From the NCBI GenBank assembly GCA_964469925.1, contig CAYXZL010000015.1, positions 1 to 30,431 of the forward strand: DNA of 30,431 nucleotides, read 5' to 3'. A model generated the notes under the pieces. It had not been told where the DNA came from and searched no databases. It saw only the letters and a list, made by a program, of their open reading frames with translations. Shown here piece by piece: positions 11,901-23,388 of this stretch. The translations under genes were made by a program, and so were the position numbers. Each line of letters begins with the position of its first letter. The first letter of the stretch is position 1. Source of the stretch: CAYXZL01 sp964469925. GTDB lineage: Bacteria > Patescibacteriota > Gracilibacteria > Absconditabacterales > Absconditicoccaceae.

Positions 11901-14900
11901 GACATGGATAAGGATGGTGTTGTTGACGTCATCAGCAATGACAGAGATGGTTTTATCAAGATTTTTTATGGTTGATCAGATAACCAATGAGATTATTACG
12001 TCTCCAATGACCGCTATCGCTGTGATGACAGCCGATCGGATAGACAAAACGGCCAGCAGACTATCGTCAAACAACGGGGACTTAGTCTCAATGCCCAGGA
12101 TCTCATCCATGATGGAAGCTTAGTCCGTCGACAAGGGCTGACCTACAATCCCTTTAGCGATCCTGAGGCCGATTCTCCTTTGGCTGACGACTATGGTACT
12201 ATTGGGGACTATGGTGATGACACGAATACTATCGATATTGGCGATATTATGTGACAGCTATGACAGACACCTCTTGATCAGCTCGTCGATGATGCTGCTG
12301 GAGATGTCTATAGATATCATCCTTCACCCTTTCAGCGTAAACCATCCTTTGACTCAGCACTTTCCGTCGATGATATCTACTACGTTCCAAGCTATAGTAT
12401 CAGCGATTCTGATCCCGTTGATGTTTATAAACAGTATGTTGATCACAATGGATGAACTCTTGATGCTGGGGACACGGTGACTGTTACCGTCACCATGAAA
12501 GCTCGTAGTGATGTTAAATTTAGCTATATCGACCAGATACAGTGACCGCGAGAGGTATCCTTAGATAATCAATGATATCTCAACAGTTTTGATCCGAGCA
12601 ACTTCGTCACAGCCTATACCTATATCGCAGAACAGTCTGATAGTTACTATTATATGCTTGATGATATCCAGCTCGCTGCGAATCAGACCGTTAGTTATTC
12701 ATACCACTTACGCTTTGTCTGATCACAGCTGGTACGTATTGCGGTTGCCGATATCAATAAAGATAGCTACCCTGATATCAAAGCCTTCCCCACACAGGCA
12801 TGTGTCAAAGTACGTCGAGACTATACTAATCAACGCAATAGAATATACACCGAGTCTCTTACTGATCTGGGGAAACTCAACAATGACTATATCCAACAAG
12901 CCCAAGATCAGATGTCTGACGCCCTTGGACAGCTTGGAGCTGACTTAGAAGACTCGCTGGCTGCTACTGAACTCAGTCAGTTGGCTGGACTATGACCTCA
13001 ATGGACCGCTCAAAACAAGGGTCGTGACAATATCAGACAATGGTTATTGGGAAACAATAATGATTCCCTTACCCTTGATATCGGATGAGAAGCATGAGAA
13101 AAAATCAGTCAATTTATTGATGATGCTACCCAATGACTCTGTCATGGCTTTAGTGACCTGTTTGGCGTGGGGAAAAAACATGGATGTAAGTGATTACCTG
13201 TTCCATTTAATATGGCATTCCTTGCACCTGGCATCTACAATATCATGGGTTGCAGGCTCATGCAAGACAAATGATTGCCTATTTTTCACTTCCCTGGCAC
13301 CCTACAAACACCTGTAGGTCCTATCCCCTTTCCTCGAGGACAAAAATGACCTGGTGACTCGTTTTATCGAGCTTGATGAGGGGTCTATCCTTCTATGATT
13401 AGGATCTACTTGGCCCCTACCCTCACGCTACAATTGTGAGTCGCTGTATGTCTCTGACCAATGGGGGTTGGGATCAACCTACCCAAGCCTTTTGCTAACA
13501 TTGCTGGTAACTGTATCGTTACCAAGATACCACTACCCATTGCTGGATGTAGTGACACTTCTCCTTGAGGAGCAGGCGGTGATGAAGACGAGAACGCCTA
13601 TGGCGATGACTGGGTCGACCAAGCAAGCATGGGTAGCTGTAATGATGTTGCCTTTGCTGCTACTCAAGGCAATAGCACCTCCAAAACCACGCCTTTTTCA
13701 CTGGTCAATGTTCTTGCTGATGATACCTATACACCAGCACTGCAGCCCTGAATCTATGGTTGAGGACTCCTATCTTTTGATATGAAGCCTGTGGATGTGT
13801 TAGAAAACTTTGATAGCACGGACCCTATTGATCTCAGGTGAGGCAAGGCTATTAACCTCAAACTACAGGGCTGATCTATGAAATGACTTGCTCAGTGTAT
13901 CGTGCAAGATTGGTTTGATAGACAGCTCAGCTATATGCTCAACAATCTGACTACGATGGCTATCTCCATCTATCTTCCTGATCCTGGCAATTTGCTGCAA
14001 TGATTTAGCTCGCTCAGCTTTGGTGCATGGCAAGACATCTACAATGAAGAAAATCGCACAGACTTGCTCAATCGTGTCCAAGAGGAACACGATGCAATCG
14101 AAACTTCTGACTCTGTATGATTTGAACGCTATTACTCACAACTCCAGCAATCAAATCGGCCGTCCTATAGCAGTATTCAGGACACAACACAACGCTATAG
14201 TATGAACCCTTTTGATGCCTTATCGCAGCTGTTTGAACAAGTTCCGCTTGTTAATATACAAACCAAAGATGTCGCCTTGAAAATACCTGCTGTCACTACC
14301 GATGATCTCATACGCTATGGTAGTTATATGGAAGCTTGGACGAGAAGAAATGGAGCGGTACTCAAAGACCGGCAGGACGTATTACAATGAGCATTGTGAC
14401 TATGTGAATCGCTTGCTGAATGAGATGTGCCAGGATTTGGTGACTTTTTTAGCAATCCTGAAGCTTATGCCCAAAAATGAGAAAAACTTCGTATCTGACT
14501 AGAAAAAGCTCGTCTCAGTGCCAATAACGAACTGATAGCATATGAGTCTCTACCGCCTTCTCCTACAACCAAAGAACAGATAGCTAAAAGGAAATCTACC
14601 ATACAAACTATCGACCAATGCCTTCAGTATAGTCAAGAGACTCAGCTACAGCAGTTTATCAGCTTTAGCGACAACAGTAGCAAACTGATGCAATCCGTCA
14701 GAGAAAATATTAATGCACTCGAAGCCTACAAACGTTTTCCTCAGCAGCTATCACAACGAATTCAGTCTATCGATCGTTACATGCTTGATATCGCCAACTT
14801 TGTTGATGACTTCTTGGGTCAGATTACTCGTTGGTTGGACACCAATAGCAGACTTTTTGAACAGCGGGTAGACGCAATTATTTTACTTGTTGGTGCTATT

Positions 14901-17900
14901 GAAACACGACAGGCTGTGATTGACCTGTTGGTCAATCGAAAAGCAAATTGTTCTACTTGTAGTAATGATAACTACGACTACTTCTCCTGTAGCCTTTCTT
15001 TCCTTTGTCCCAAGCTACCTATCCTGCCTATCCCCCCTTTCAAGATTCCCAATATTATTATCGATGCATCGCATCTCGACTTAGGCATCGATATTATGCT
15101 ACCAAAACTTACTTTTATCCCAGAGCCTATCCCCTTTCCTGATTTACCTGATTTGCCAGCACCTCCTACCATCAGCATCAATGCCTTGAGCCTTGATCTG
15201 TACGTGCCTGAGATCCCCATCATTCCTACACCACCAGCACTCCCTCCTTTACCTACCTTTATCCCTCGTGTCACTCTCGAACTCCCTAGCTTGCCACCAG
15301 CTCCCGCTATTCCCAAAATCAGTAGCAAAATACAGAAAGTACTCAAAATCGGTAAAGTCATAGGGAAACTCTATTGTATCATGAAGTGAGGCATTGGTCT
15401 GGTTGGCGAAAAGGCTGTCAAAAGCAAGATTGAGCAACTAACCCAAAGGACATGGCAGGTGCCTATCTTTGATTACTTCAATCTTACTAGCAAGCGACAA
15501 CAACCACCACTCCAGTGATTTGATTATCAGGTGGACGCTTTTGTAGACTTTAACATTGATTTCAATGCTGCGATCAACGCTGTAGAAAACCTGGCTGATC
15601 AATGGAACGGTTTTGTTACTCAAAAGCTTTACCAGTGAACACTTGCCTTTGATAGCTTGAATACGACACTTGATGATGCTGAAGACGCCCTTAATCAACT
15701 ACCTGGCAGTATTACGATTGATCCTATCGATCTTCAATGATACTATGAGGCTCAAGATTACAAGGAAGCCTACGATGATATGCGTCATCTCCTGAGTGCT
15801 GTTCGTGACTACGATGAGGCTGGCATCCACCGTGGCACATTGGACCGTGTTGAACATCTGATTAGCTATCGTGAAGAAAACCCTTTCCACACATCTGACA
15901 TTGAGCGTACGAAAAAGGACTTTGTGGCTATTATGCATCAACACCAGCAGGACTTGGATCGTATTGTTGCTGATATCACTGACTATGATCGCTTTGTCGC
16001 ACAGCTCGATCATGACAACTACACTAACTCCTATCGCTCTGGTATGCAACTCACCTTGCGTCCTTTGGGCTCTGATGACGCATTATTGCACCATCTTTCT
16101 GGCTTTGACAATCCCTACCAAAGCTATGCGAACACACAACAACAAATTATTGCCTGATATCAATGAGCAATTTCTCAACAGGTTTCACAGCAACAAGAAC
16201 TCGCTTCGATTCCCGCTGTACGTCAAGCCTTGGCTGCCTTAGATCAAACCCAGATGTCACTCCTTGCTTTGAGTGAGACACTACCCTCTGCCGTACATAC
16301 GAGAGACTCACAACCACTCCTCGCAGCACCTAACAAACAACTCGCTCAAAATGGTCCAACTGCTTGATCAGCAGTATCCACTGCACAGTTTGATGTGTCT
16401 CGTTATATCAAGGGCGTCTTCGTCCCTGGCTCCTGAGATAGCTCTTTGAGTATTATTTCTTCACCCGAACTTATTGATCGCTTTATGCACAGCTATTACC
16501 AGACAGACCTCAATGGAGACCAACATCCTGACCTTATTTTACGAGATGAGGGATCTGTTTTTGTCAAATATGCCCAACAATACCCTGTTCATGATGCACC
16601 TAGTACCACGCATTATCGTGACTATTTCGAGGTCCCCCTTGTCACTAAGCAATGACGGCTCGGTGATGCACATGGTTTTGTTTCTTCTCGTGTTGGCTGA
16701 CGTTATAAAGTACGAGATCATACCCACTCAGTCTACAATGTCTCGATGGTTGGACAAAGCTTTGATAGCATATCCCTACAGCGGTCACAACACTGACTCT
16801 TTGGGCTCTCTGCTGATGCCTATTTGATGAGACTTTCTGCTAGAGTTGATGTGCTAGAGGACTCATCACAACTCAGTACACAAATCGTTGATCGCTATCC
16901 TCATGCCTATATTCTTGCTGTTCCTCAAAATACGGTAATGGAGGGCTTACGTGTTGAGATCGATGGCAAACTCGTATCTGTCACACAAGCTTTATGAACT
17001 GCTATCCTCGATGTCTTATATTACAATGATAGTCAGGACGAGATTGCTCTTACTCTCACTGATCTTGCTAGAGAGTGGCACTATCTCCAAATACAGGCAC
17101 TGCAAACAGATGGAAGCACAAAAAAATACCATGATTACTACCCTGCTTCTCCACGATCAAAGCAAATCGTATGATGACAGCAAATACTGGCTGATGAGGA
17201 GTGACCGATTCCTACACCCACCCTTGTGAGACCATCTCTCTCTGCTGTCATCTCTACAGGGACCACTCTCTATGGCTATGTTGGTACCTACTACGACCTT
17301 ACTATCCATCGACAGGATGATATCTGAGTTATTGATAACTGGATTGTGGATGATGGTATCACTACTAGCATATCCGGCGACAGTATCACACTGGCTTGAC
17401 TGTATTTTACCGGCGAAACTACCAAAACCTATAGTATTGGTGCAAGAGATGCTAATGATAATAGAACACAGCAAAAACTTGTACTCACTATTCTATCTCC
17501 TGACATCAGTATTGCTGCTCTGACTCCTGTGAGCGATAGCACTATCTCTATTACTGCCCAACTTAGCCATGATATTGACGAAGGTTTTGTCAGCTTTGCC
17601 AACCTTCACCTGTGACAGCGGAAAATTATGGAGGCACTATCGCAATGAAATAGTAAAACACACTTTGCCGTCGGTCCTGGTGTGACCGTAGTGACGGGAT
17701 GACTGTTTGATGTCGGTAATGATGTAGGACTCTTTTTGGCTGATGGCACTTTGATCGGAGTCATTGACCCTAAAACTGGGAAAATCAATCTTAGCAACCC
17801 CAACTATCATCTCAGTGTAAGTTTTGTGACCTGATGACCAATTGTATTTGTTGAAACAAGTGAGGGTACCAAGATCTTCGCTATCTATCTCCCTCCACTG

Positions 17901-18191
17901 TCTTTGGTCAAACCCTGAGTCACCCTGAGCAACAAGGCCTATCGCACTATTCCCCTCGATTCCCCCTATTTTTGAGATTTTTATGGTGGTAGCTGTATCG
18001 CTACTCAAGACAATGATTGTATCCTCTATGTCAACCTCAAAGGGTCAATCTATGTCCCGCCCCTCTATCGTGATAGTGTGACTGCTGACTACGGGTTTAC
18101 GGAATCGACTGAGACGGTAGACTATCAGATACGTCACAACAATACTAGCGTTGGAACAATCAAACTCAAAGCACAGTCTATGCTCTTTTAG
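5907..18191 (+). CDS. Giant exported surface protein, about 4,094 aa, with Ig-like and FG-GAP elements
   Basis: One reading frame runs without TAA or TAG from ATG 5907 to TAG 18189-18191. At least 50 TGA codons lie in 10012-14200 alone, so it shatters under the standard code. Residues about 23-40 are a hydrophobic export signal. Residues about 55-150 contain LVALFVDTTIYDAI and LEGLILVGDIPLPVI, a segment I associate with large CPR surface proteins. About 1480-1550 resembles a Big_1/invasin Ig-like domain (LDVTVRDYRGNIVTTDVPL). DVDANGYDD (about 1940) and DMDKDGVVD (about 1997) are FG-GAP/VCBS-type calcium loops; DINKDSYPD (about 2283) and DLNGDQHPD (about 3534) are similar. Helical, coiled-coil-like sequence precedes a proline-rich segment at about 3034-3138. 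A PKD/cadherin-like stretch (YSIGARDANDNRTQ) lies near 3845. No LPXTG or C-terminal membrane anchor is seen. A role in attachment to a host cell is inferred from size, export and domain types. Confidence 0.85.
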
Positions 18192-18208
18192 CATTCTCTC
18201 CTACGGCC

Positions 18209-19165
18209 ATGACACGCCTCTCCTACCAACGATTTTCTCCTCTGCTGACCTGCTTATGTTTGGTCATGCTTTCTGGTATGTGATCTGTTGCCTTTGCATT
18301 GAGTGAATCGGATACCGACTGTGGTATTGTGAGAGAAAATATTGCTGCACATGGAGATATCAGCTTAGAAGGTTTTGGGGTTACCATTGCTCCATCGCAC
18401 TATCCAGACCCAGCTATCCTCCTAGCCTTACGCCATCTCCAAAGCTACTGTTGTAAACAGAGAGTGTTTGACCCTCGTGGTGACTACTGTCACACTATTC
18501 GCGATGATGGTCCTGATAGTCCCTATCTGATTGATCATCTGGTAGATGTAAGGTTGAGAATGCTTGATGGTGACCCTGCCTATAATGATCCCCAACTAGT
18601 CAATGACAAAGGGCGTGCGTGGAGAGAAACGATGAGAGAAAACGCGAACAAGGCAGAATGACTGCCACCCAAGCAGATCTACAATGATTTTGCTACTCAC
18701 TGGGGTAGTCCTGTGGCCGCCATGACCTATACGATGGTCTTTGACAATATCTCGCTCTGATGTAGTCAGTTTGCCGAAGCCAAGGATCTGTGAAGCTTGA
18801 GGATGGAATATCATGCCACCTGTGATATCGCCTACTGCCTCTACCATGACATGCAAAGTGCTGATTATAGAAAGCAATGACGTGGTATTGCCCAATGGGC
18901 GAGTGATCCAGCCAAACTCTTAGCATGATACCAATGATGCCACAGCATGGTACAGCAGAGAGTAAAAGACGAGGCCAGCTATGTCTGGTTGACGATGCTC
19001 GAACAAGCCAACACGTTTTCCAACAACCTTATCAGATCATATACACAGACCTATTTTATGGACAATAGATTTGCCAATCTTTTGAAAAAATTTGTCGAAC
19101 AGCAACAGTGGTTAGAAATTATCACCAGAAAGATAGGTGAAGGTACTGCAGAGTGTAGTATGTAA
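18209..19165 (+). CDS. Secreted Cys-containing protein linked to the giant gene
   Basis: 318 aa with TGA-Gly codons (for example in the signal peptide SGMGSVAFA and at 18659-18661), ending in TAA at 19163-19165. The N terminus MTRLSYQRFSPLLTCLCLVM followed by SVAFA-L is a signal peptide. The mature chain carries scattered cysteines in short motifs (DTDCGIV, SYCCKQR, DYCHTI, GCSQF, TCDIAYCLY, GCHSM, ECSM), suggesting disulphides outside the cell. I do not recognise a family. It starts 17 nt after the giant gene's stop on the same strand and is followed by a terminator, so the two probably form one operon and may work together at the cell surface. Confidence 0.8.
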
Positions 19166-19224
19166 GACGTCATAATGGCGATGGTGGTCCCCCGAGATAC
19201 CAAGGGACTCCAAAAAAAGTTTTT

Positions 19225-19437
19225 TCACCCTGGAGGGGTTTCACCCTCCTCTTCTTTTTTTTGTTCGGGTTTCTTGTCCAGCGATAGGTCGGCATCGAAT
19301 GGACCGAAACCCATCAGCCAGACGACCAGCTTGTCGGCATCGATGCCCTGCTCGGCCAGTTCCTCTTTGAGCTCCTCATAGGGTCGCGTTGCATGATTCT
19401 TTTCATCGCTGACTTTCTTTTTTTTGTCGTCTTCCAT
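19225..19437 (-). CDS. Small GC-rich charged ORF with TGA stop (foreign-looking)
   Basis: 70 codons: MEDDKKKKVSDEKNHATRPY, then an amphipathic stretch ELKEELAEQGIDADKLVVWL and a charged tail. Codon choice is strongly G/C-ending (GAG, CTG, GCC, GAC, ATC, GTC), unlike its neighbours, and its five glycines all use GGN. Its stop is TGA (19225-19227), which this cell would read as Gly and continue to TAG at 19051-19053, antisense to the upstream gene. It overlaps the terminator hairpin of that gene. Either it is a recently imported gene from a standard-code organism, a non-functional remnant, or an assembly join. Function unknown. Confidence 0.4.
   Translation of the reverse strand: MEDDKKKKVSDEKNHATRPYEELKEELAEQGIDADKLVVWLMGFGPFDADLSLDKKPEQKKEEEGETPPG
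19232..19262 (+). terminator. Rho-independent terminator of the giant-protein operon
   Basis: GGAGGG (19232-19237), six-base loop, CCCTCC (19244-19249), followed by a T-rich tail to 19262. It ends the plus-strand unit whose last gene stops at 19165. On the minus strand the same hairpin is followed by A6CT7, so weak bidirectional activity is possible. Confidence 0.75.
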
Positions 19438-19587
19438 TTCTCAACGTTTTTTGGTGATTTGTTAATATACGTTGTTTTGACACAAAGTCAACTCCAAGAG
19501 TGTGGTATCAGGTTGGTGATTACGTTTTGCACCTATGCTCTCATGGTTGAAAGTCACAATCTTGCGGTAGCTCCACGGTCCTTTGGG

Positions 19588-19615
19588 TTGTTTTTTTTGT
19601 TATGTAGGCTATAAG
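19588..19615 (+). promoter_or_regulatory. Candidate promoter of cas12a
   Basis: TTGTTT (19588-19593), 16-nt spacer, TATAAG (19610-19615), about 38 nt before the cas12a ATG. No clear Shine-Dalgarno follows. Further upstream a 9-nt direct repeat TTGGTGATT occurs at 19451-19459 and 19513-19521, which might be an operator. Prediction by eye only. Confidence 0.35.
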
Positions 19616-19652
19616 GGTTTCAACACATAACGTTTATTTCTCTACAAACATT

Positions 19653-22600
19653 ATGGCTAGTGTTTTTGATAGCATGACTAACCTTTATAGTTTAAGCAAA
19701 ACCTTGAGGTTTGAATTGAAGCCGATCGGGAAGACAAAAGACTATATAGAGCAGGAGAGTTTTTTTGTCAAAGATCAGAAAAAAGCAGATTACTACGATG
19801 ATATCAAACAACTCTTGGATGAGTTTCACCGCGAGTTCATTGCCTCATCCCTGGCGAATCTAAGGCAATTACCTATAGAGGCAGAACCAGATTTTAAGAA
19901 ATTGAGACAGGATATTGCGACGCTTTTTGATGATGCGAAGAGTTTATGAGAAGCTTGAGTTGTTGAGAAGCTTATGGAAAAATACCCAGATCAGGCAGAA
20001 AAAGTTGGGCAATTTCAATGATTTTGGTGATATTTTAAGACCTACACACAAAATAGGGCTAATCTTTATAAAAGTGAATGAAAAGCTGGTCAGATAGCGA
20101 CGCGTCTGATAGATGAGAACCTACCTCGCTTTCTGAAAAACAAGAGTGTTTTCGAACAAATCGAGAACGGTCTCGAAGATTTTGTTGTGATTGAGAAAGA
20201 TGAAAAACAGCAGGAAAGCAAAAAGCCTATGGAAGAATACGCAACCTTTTTCGACACTACCACTTATCATAACTATGTCACTCAAGACGGGATTGATAGC
20301 TATAATGCCATTGTTGGTCACTTCAATCACTCTATCAACCACTATAAACAACAACATGGTGACAAAAAGATTCCTTTGATGCAAATACTCTACAAGCTAC
20401 CATTAGCTCCTAGGAAACAAGTTGATCGACTACCACAACAAATAGAACATCACGAACAACTCATTGAAACTATTCTTTCGGTCAAAGCTCGTGTAGAGTG
20501 ACACATTCTCCCATTTGTAAAAAACAAGCTTATACCTGCTCTGTATGGCGATCATAAGTTTGATTTTGATGGCATATATGTTTCGCTTCAGACGCTAGAA
20601 CACTGGTGATGAATCGCATTGACATGATGGTCAAGCTTTAGGGAACTTACTCACGAAAAGAATAAATCGAGTGATGAACCAAAAGTAAAAAAAGAACATA
20701 AAGATTTTCCCTATATATCACTTTGATCTATCAGAACATATTTAGATGCCAAACAATCTAATTATATAGAAGTCTGATCTGTTTTTGGCGAGGAAAAATG
20801 AGCTCGTATTGATTGAAAAGGCTATGCAGTTTATTTTTTTGAACTGATTCTCAAGGACATTGAAAGACTCACTGCTCTTTATGAAGAAGCAAGTCGCTCC
20901 TATGAAGCTAACGCCACAAAAAACACACAAAAGTGACTTATGGATGCAGCACTAGCTTTGCGAAGATTACTTGGTGGATTTGTTTTGATCCACAAAAAAG
21001 TACGTTTAAATCCTGACATAAAAGAATCCCAATTTTACGATGGTGAAGATGGCTTAGATGCAATCTTCTTCAATGACGACTATGATCCTATTCATACAAG
21101 CTACGACAAGGTGAGAAACTATCTTACTAGAAAACCCTACACTAACGATGAAAAGATAAAGGTGAATTTTGATAATCCGACACTACTAGATGGATGGGAC
21201 CAAAACAAGGAGAGAGACAATTTTGGTATCATACTTCGCAAAGATTGATTATATTATCTGGCCTTGATGAAGAAATGAGCTAATTCTTTTTTTGATGAAA
21301 TTAAGAACCCTAAGCTATACCAGTGAGTTGGCTACGATAAAATGGTATACAAACTTTTGCCTTGACCGAACAAAATGCTCCCCAAGGTTATATTTTCTCA
21401 AAAGAATATAGACTTCTTTTGACCATCGCAAGAGATTATAAGGATTCGTAAGAGTGAAAGCTTTAAACAAGGAGATAATTTTTCTCTCCAAGACTTACAT
21501 ACTCGGATTGATTTTCTCAAACACTGCTTATCCACCTACGAGTGACGAAAATGATATAGTTTTTCTTTCAGGCCCACACAGCAGTATGAAAAGATCAATG
21601 AGTTTTATCACGATGTAGAATCGCAAGGATACAGGATCTCTTGGCAATCAATTGACCAAAGCTTACTTACTGATGCTGTTGAAAAGTGAGACATCTACTT
21701 ATTCCACATCTATAGCAAAGACTTCAATCCACATGCTACTGGCAAAAAAAATATTCATACAGCTTATTTTCAGGCTATATTTGCATGAGGAGAAGAGAAC
21801 CTATTTAAGCTCAACGGAGAGGCAGAAATATTTTGGAGAAAAGGGTCGATCAAGCAAACAGTAAGAGAGATATCTCCCAAACATCGTATAGATATTGTTG
21901 ATAAAAGGAGGTATACGCATGATAAACTAATGTTGCACTTACCTATAACCTTTAACTTTTGTCGCAATGATTTTAGAGTCAATGATCGTGTAAAGTTATT
22001 ACTCAAAAGCCACCCTCAAGAAGTCACAATCTTGGGTATTGATCGCGGTGAGAAGCATCTGCTATACTATTCTTTGATCAAACAAGATGGAACAATACTG
22101 AAAACAAGGAGTCGGAATACTATACAAAACGGCATAAAGAACATACCATATCATGAGAAGCTTGGTGAAAGAGAGCGTAAAAGAGATGAGGCTCAGCTAA
22201 ATCGGGATCAGCAAGAACAGATCAAAGATCTCAAGAGGGGTTATATTTCTCAAGTGATCCATGAAATTTGCAGACTTATCATCGAGCACAATGCTATTGT
22301 TGTTTTGGAGGACCTTAATCTGTGATTTAAGAGAAGTAGGCAGTGAATAGAGAAAAACGTGTATCAGCAGTTTGAGTTAGCATTGGCCCAAAAACTTAAT
22401 TACTTGGTGCAAAAAAACAGTCATGATATGGCAGCAGGTGGAGTGTACAAATGATATCAGCTTACTCCCCCAGTAACAACATTTGGAGATTTGAGCTTCC
22501 AAACATGAATTGTGTTTTACACGCCACCAGGATATACATCGACCACTTGCCCATGCTGTGGATGGAGAAAACATATGACGCTGAAATACGTCAATGAAGA

Positions 22601-23144
22601 GTCTGCCAAAAAAGATCTTTCCAAGCTCTCTATTTATAGAGAAAAAGATAGCTATATCGTCCACTATACTATTTCTCAGGATATGAAAAAATGAAAATCT
22701 GACACGACATTACTCAATACTGAACGATCTCTCACTACGCATAATCAACAGAGGGTACAATATGACAGGAAGCTAAAAAGAGATATCCCCTACGATATCA
22801 CCCAAGAACTCCACAAGCTTTTTTGAGAGTGATCTTTTGCATATCATTCATGGCTGATGTGAGCATCTGCTGGCCAATGCAAGACACTGATGTGGCTATT
22901 AGCACTCTTGATGAAGATTCGTAATGCACAGACATGAACCGACATAGACGTGATTCAATGCCCTTCTTGTTGATTTCATAGTGACCAAGGCCTTCAATGA
23001 CATGACTACAATGGTGACGCTAACGGTGCCTACAATATCGCTCGCAAGTGAGCTCTTATCATCAAGAAAGTTATCGCAGGAGAGAAAACAACGTTCGTGA
23101 CACAGTCTGAATGTGACAATGCGTGGACAAAAAATCATCACTAA
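19653..23144 (+). CDS. cas12a: Cas12a (Cpf1), type V-A CRISPR effector nuclease, compact
   Basis: 1,163 aa; shorter than the well-studied orthologues (about 1,230-1,310 aa). About 34 in-frame TGA codons (hand count) code for Gly. The N terminus TNLYSLSKTLRFELKPIGKT is the family hallmark and fixes the start. The pre-crRNA-processing/WED region precedes HLPITFNF. RuvC-I is LGIDRGEKHLLYYSL (D797), RuvC-II IVVLEDLNLGFKRSR (E886), RuvC-III GDANGAYNIARKG (D1122). The Nuc-domain arginine motif is MKIRNAQTGTD. So RNA-guided DNA cleavage should be intact. Unusually it keeps two cysteine knuckles, CPCCG (966-970) and CPSCG (1103-1107), as in TnpB-type zinc ribbons; in well-studied Cas12a proteins these are degenerate. 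It stops at TAA 23142-23144 and leads the CRISPR locus. Confidence 0.97.
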
Positions 23145-23265
23145 GGTATGTCTTAATATTTATAATTTATACTTGCATCACTCCTTATATATATACCCTA
23201 CTCGCATCTCTTTATTAACATTACTATTCAAATACTCTTGATTTTTGAAGAACTTTACATAAAGA

Positions 23266-23290
23266 AAGACCGTCGTGGTATGACGGTCTT
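23266..23290 (+). other. 9-bp hairpin downstream of cas12a
   Basis: AAGACCGTC (23266-23274) pairs with GACGGTCTT (23282-23290) around a 7-nt loop. On the plus strand it is followed by A-rich sequence, not T. On the minus strand a T-rich stretch follows. It begins a run of three adjacent hairpins (next GGTAA 23311-23315 with TTACC 23321-23325, then the terminator at 23324-23370), so it may be part of a short structured RNA or the cas12a 3' UTR. 23145-23265 is AT-rich with no ORF. Confidence 0.55.
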
Positions 23291-23323
23291 CAAAAAGAGT
23301 GGACTTTGAAGGTAACTGAATTA

Positions 23324-23370
23324 CCAGGAAATTCAAGTCATACTGCGAAACTTGGATTATACTGGTTTTT
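23324..23370 (+). terminator. Rho-independent terminator after cas12a
   Basis: CCAG (23324-23327) pairs with CTGG (23362-23365), and inside it AATTCAAGT (23330-23338) pairs with ACTTGGATT (23350-23358, one G-U). Five T follow at once and six more a few bases later. It would end the cas12a transcript about 220 nt after its stop and separate it from the genes downstream. Confidence 0.65.
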
Positions 23371-23388
23371 AATTAAAGATTTTTTATC

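Noticed and set aside
10432..13785. Series of plus-strand ORFs of 90-170 codons in another frame within the giant gene
   Set aside because: They are open only because the real frame is rich in TGA-Gly. The frame beginning at 5907 is continuous through this region and gives sensible domains; the others do not.
5907..18191. Giant gene as several frameshifted pseudogenes
   Set aside because: No TAA or TAG was found in the frame when read through by hand, and glycine at every TGA gives coherent sequence across the joins.
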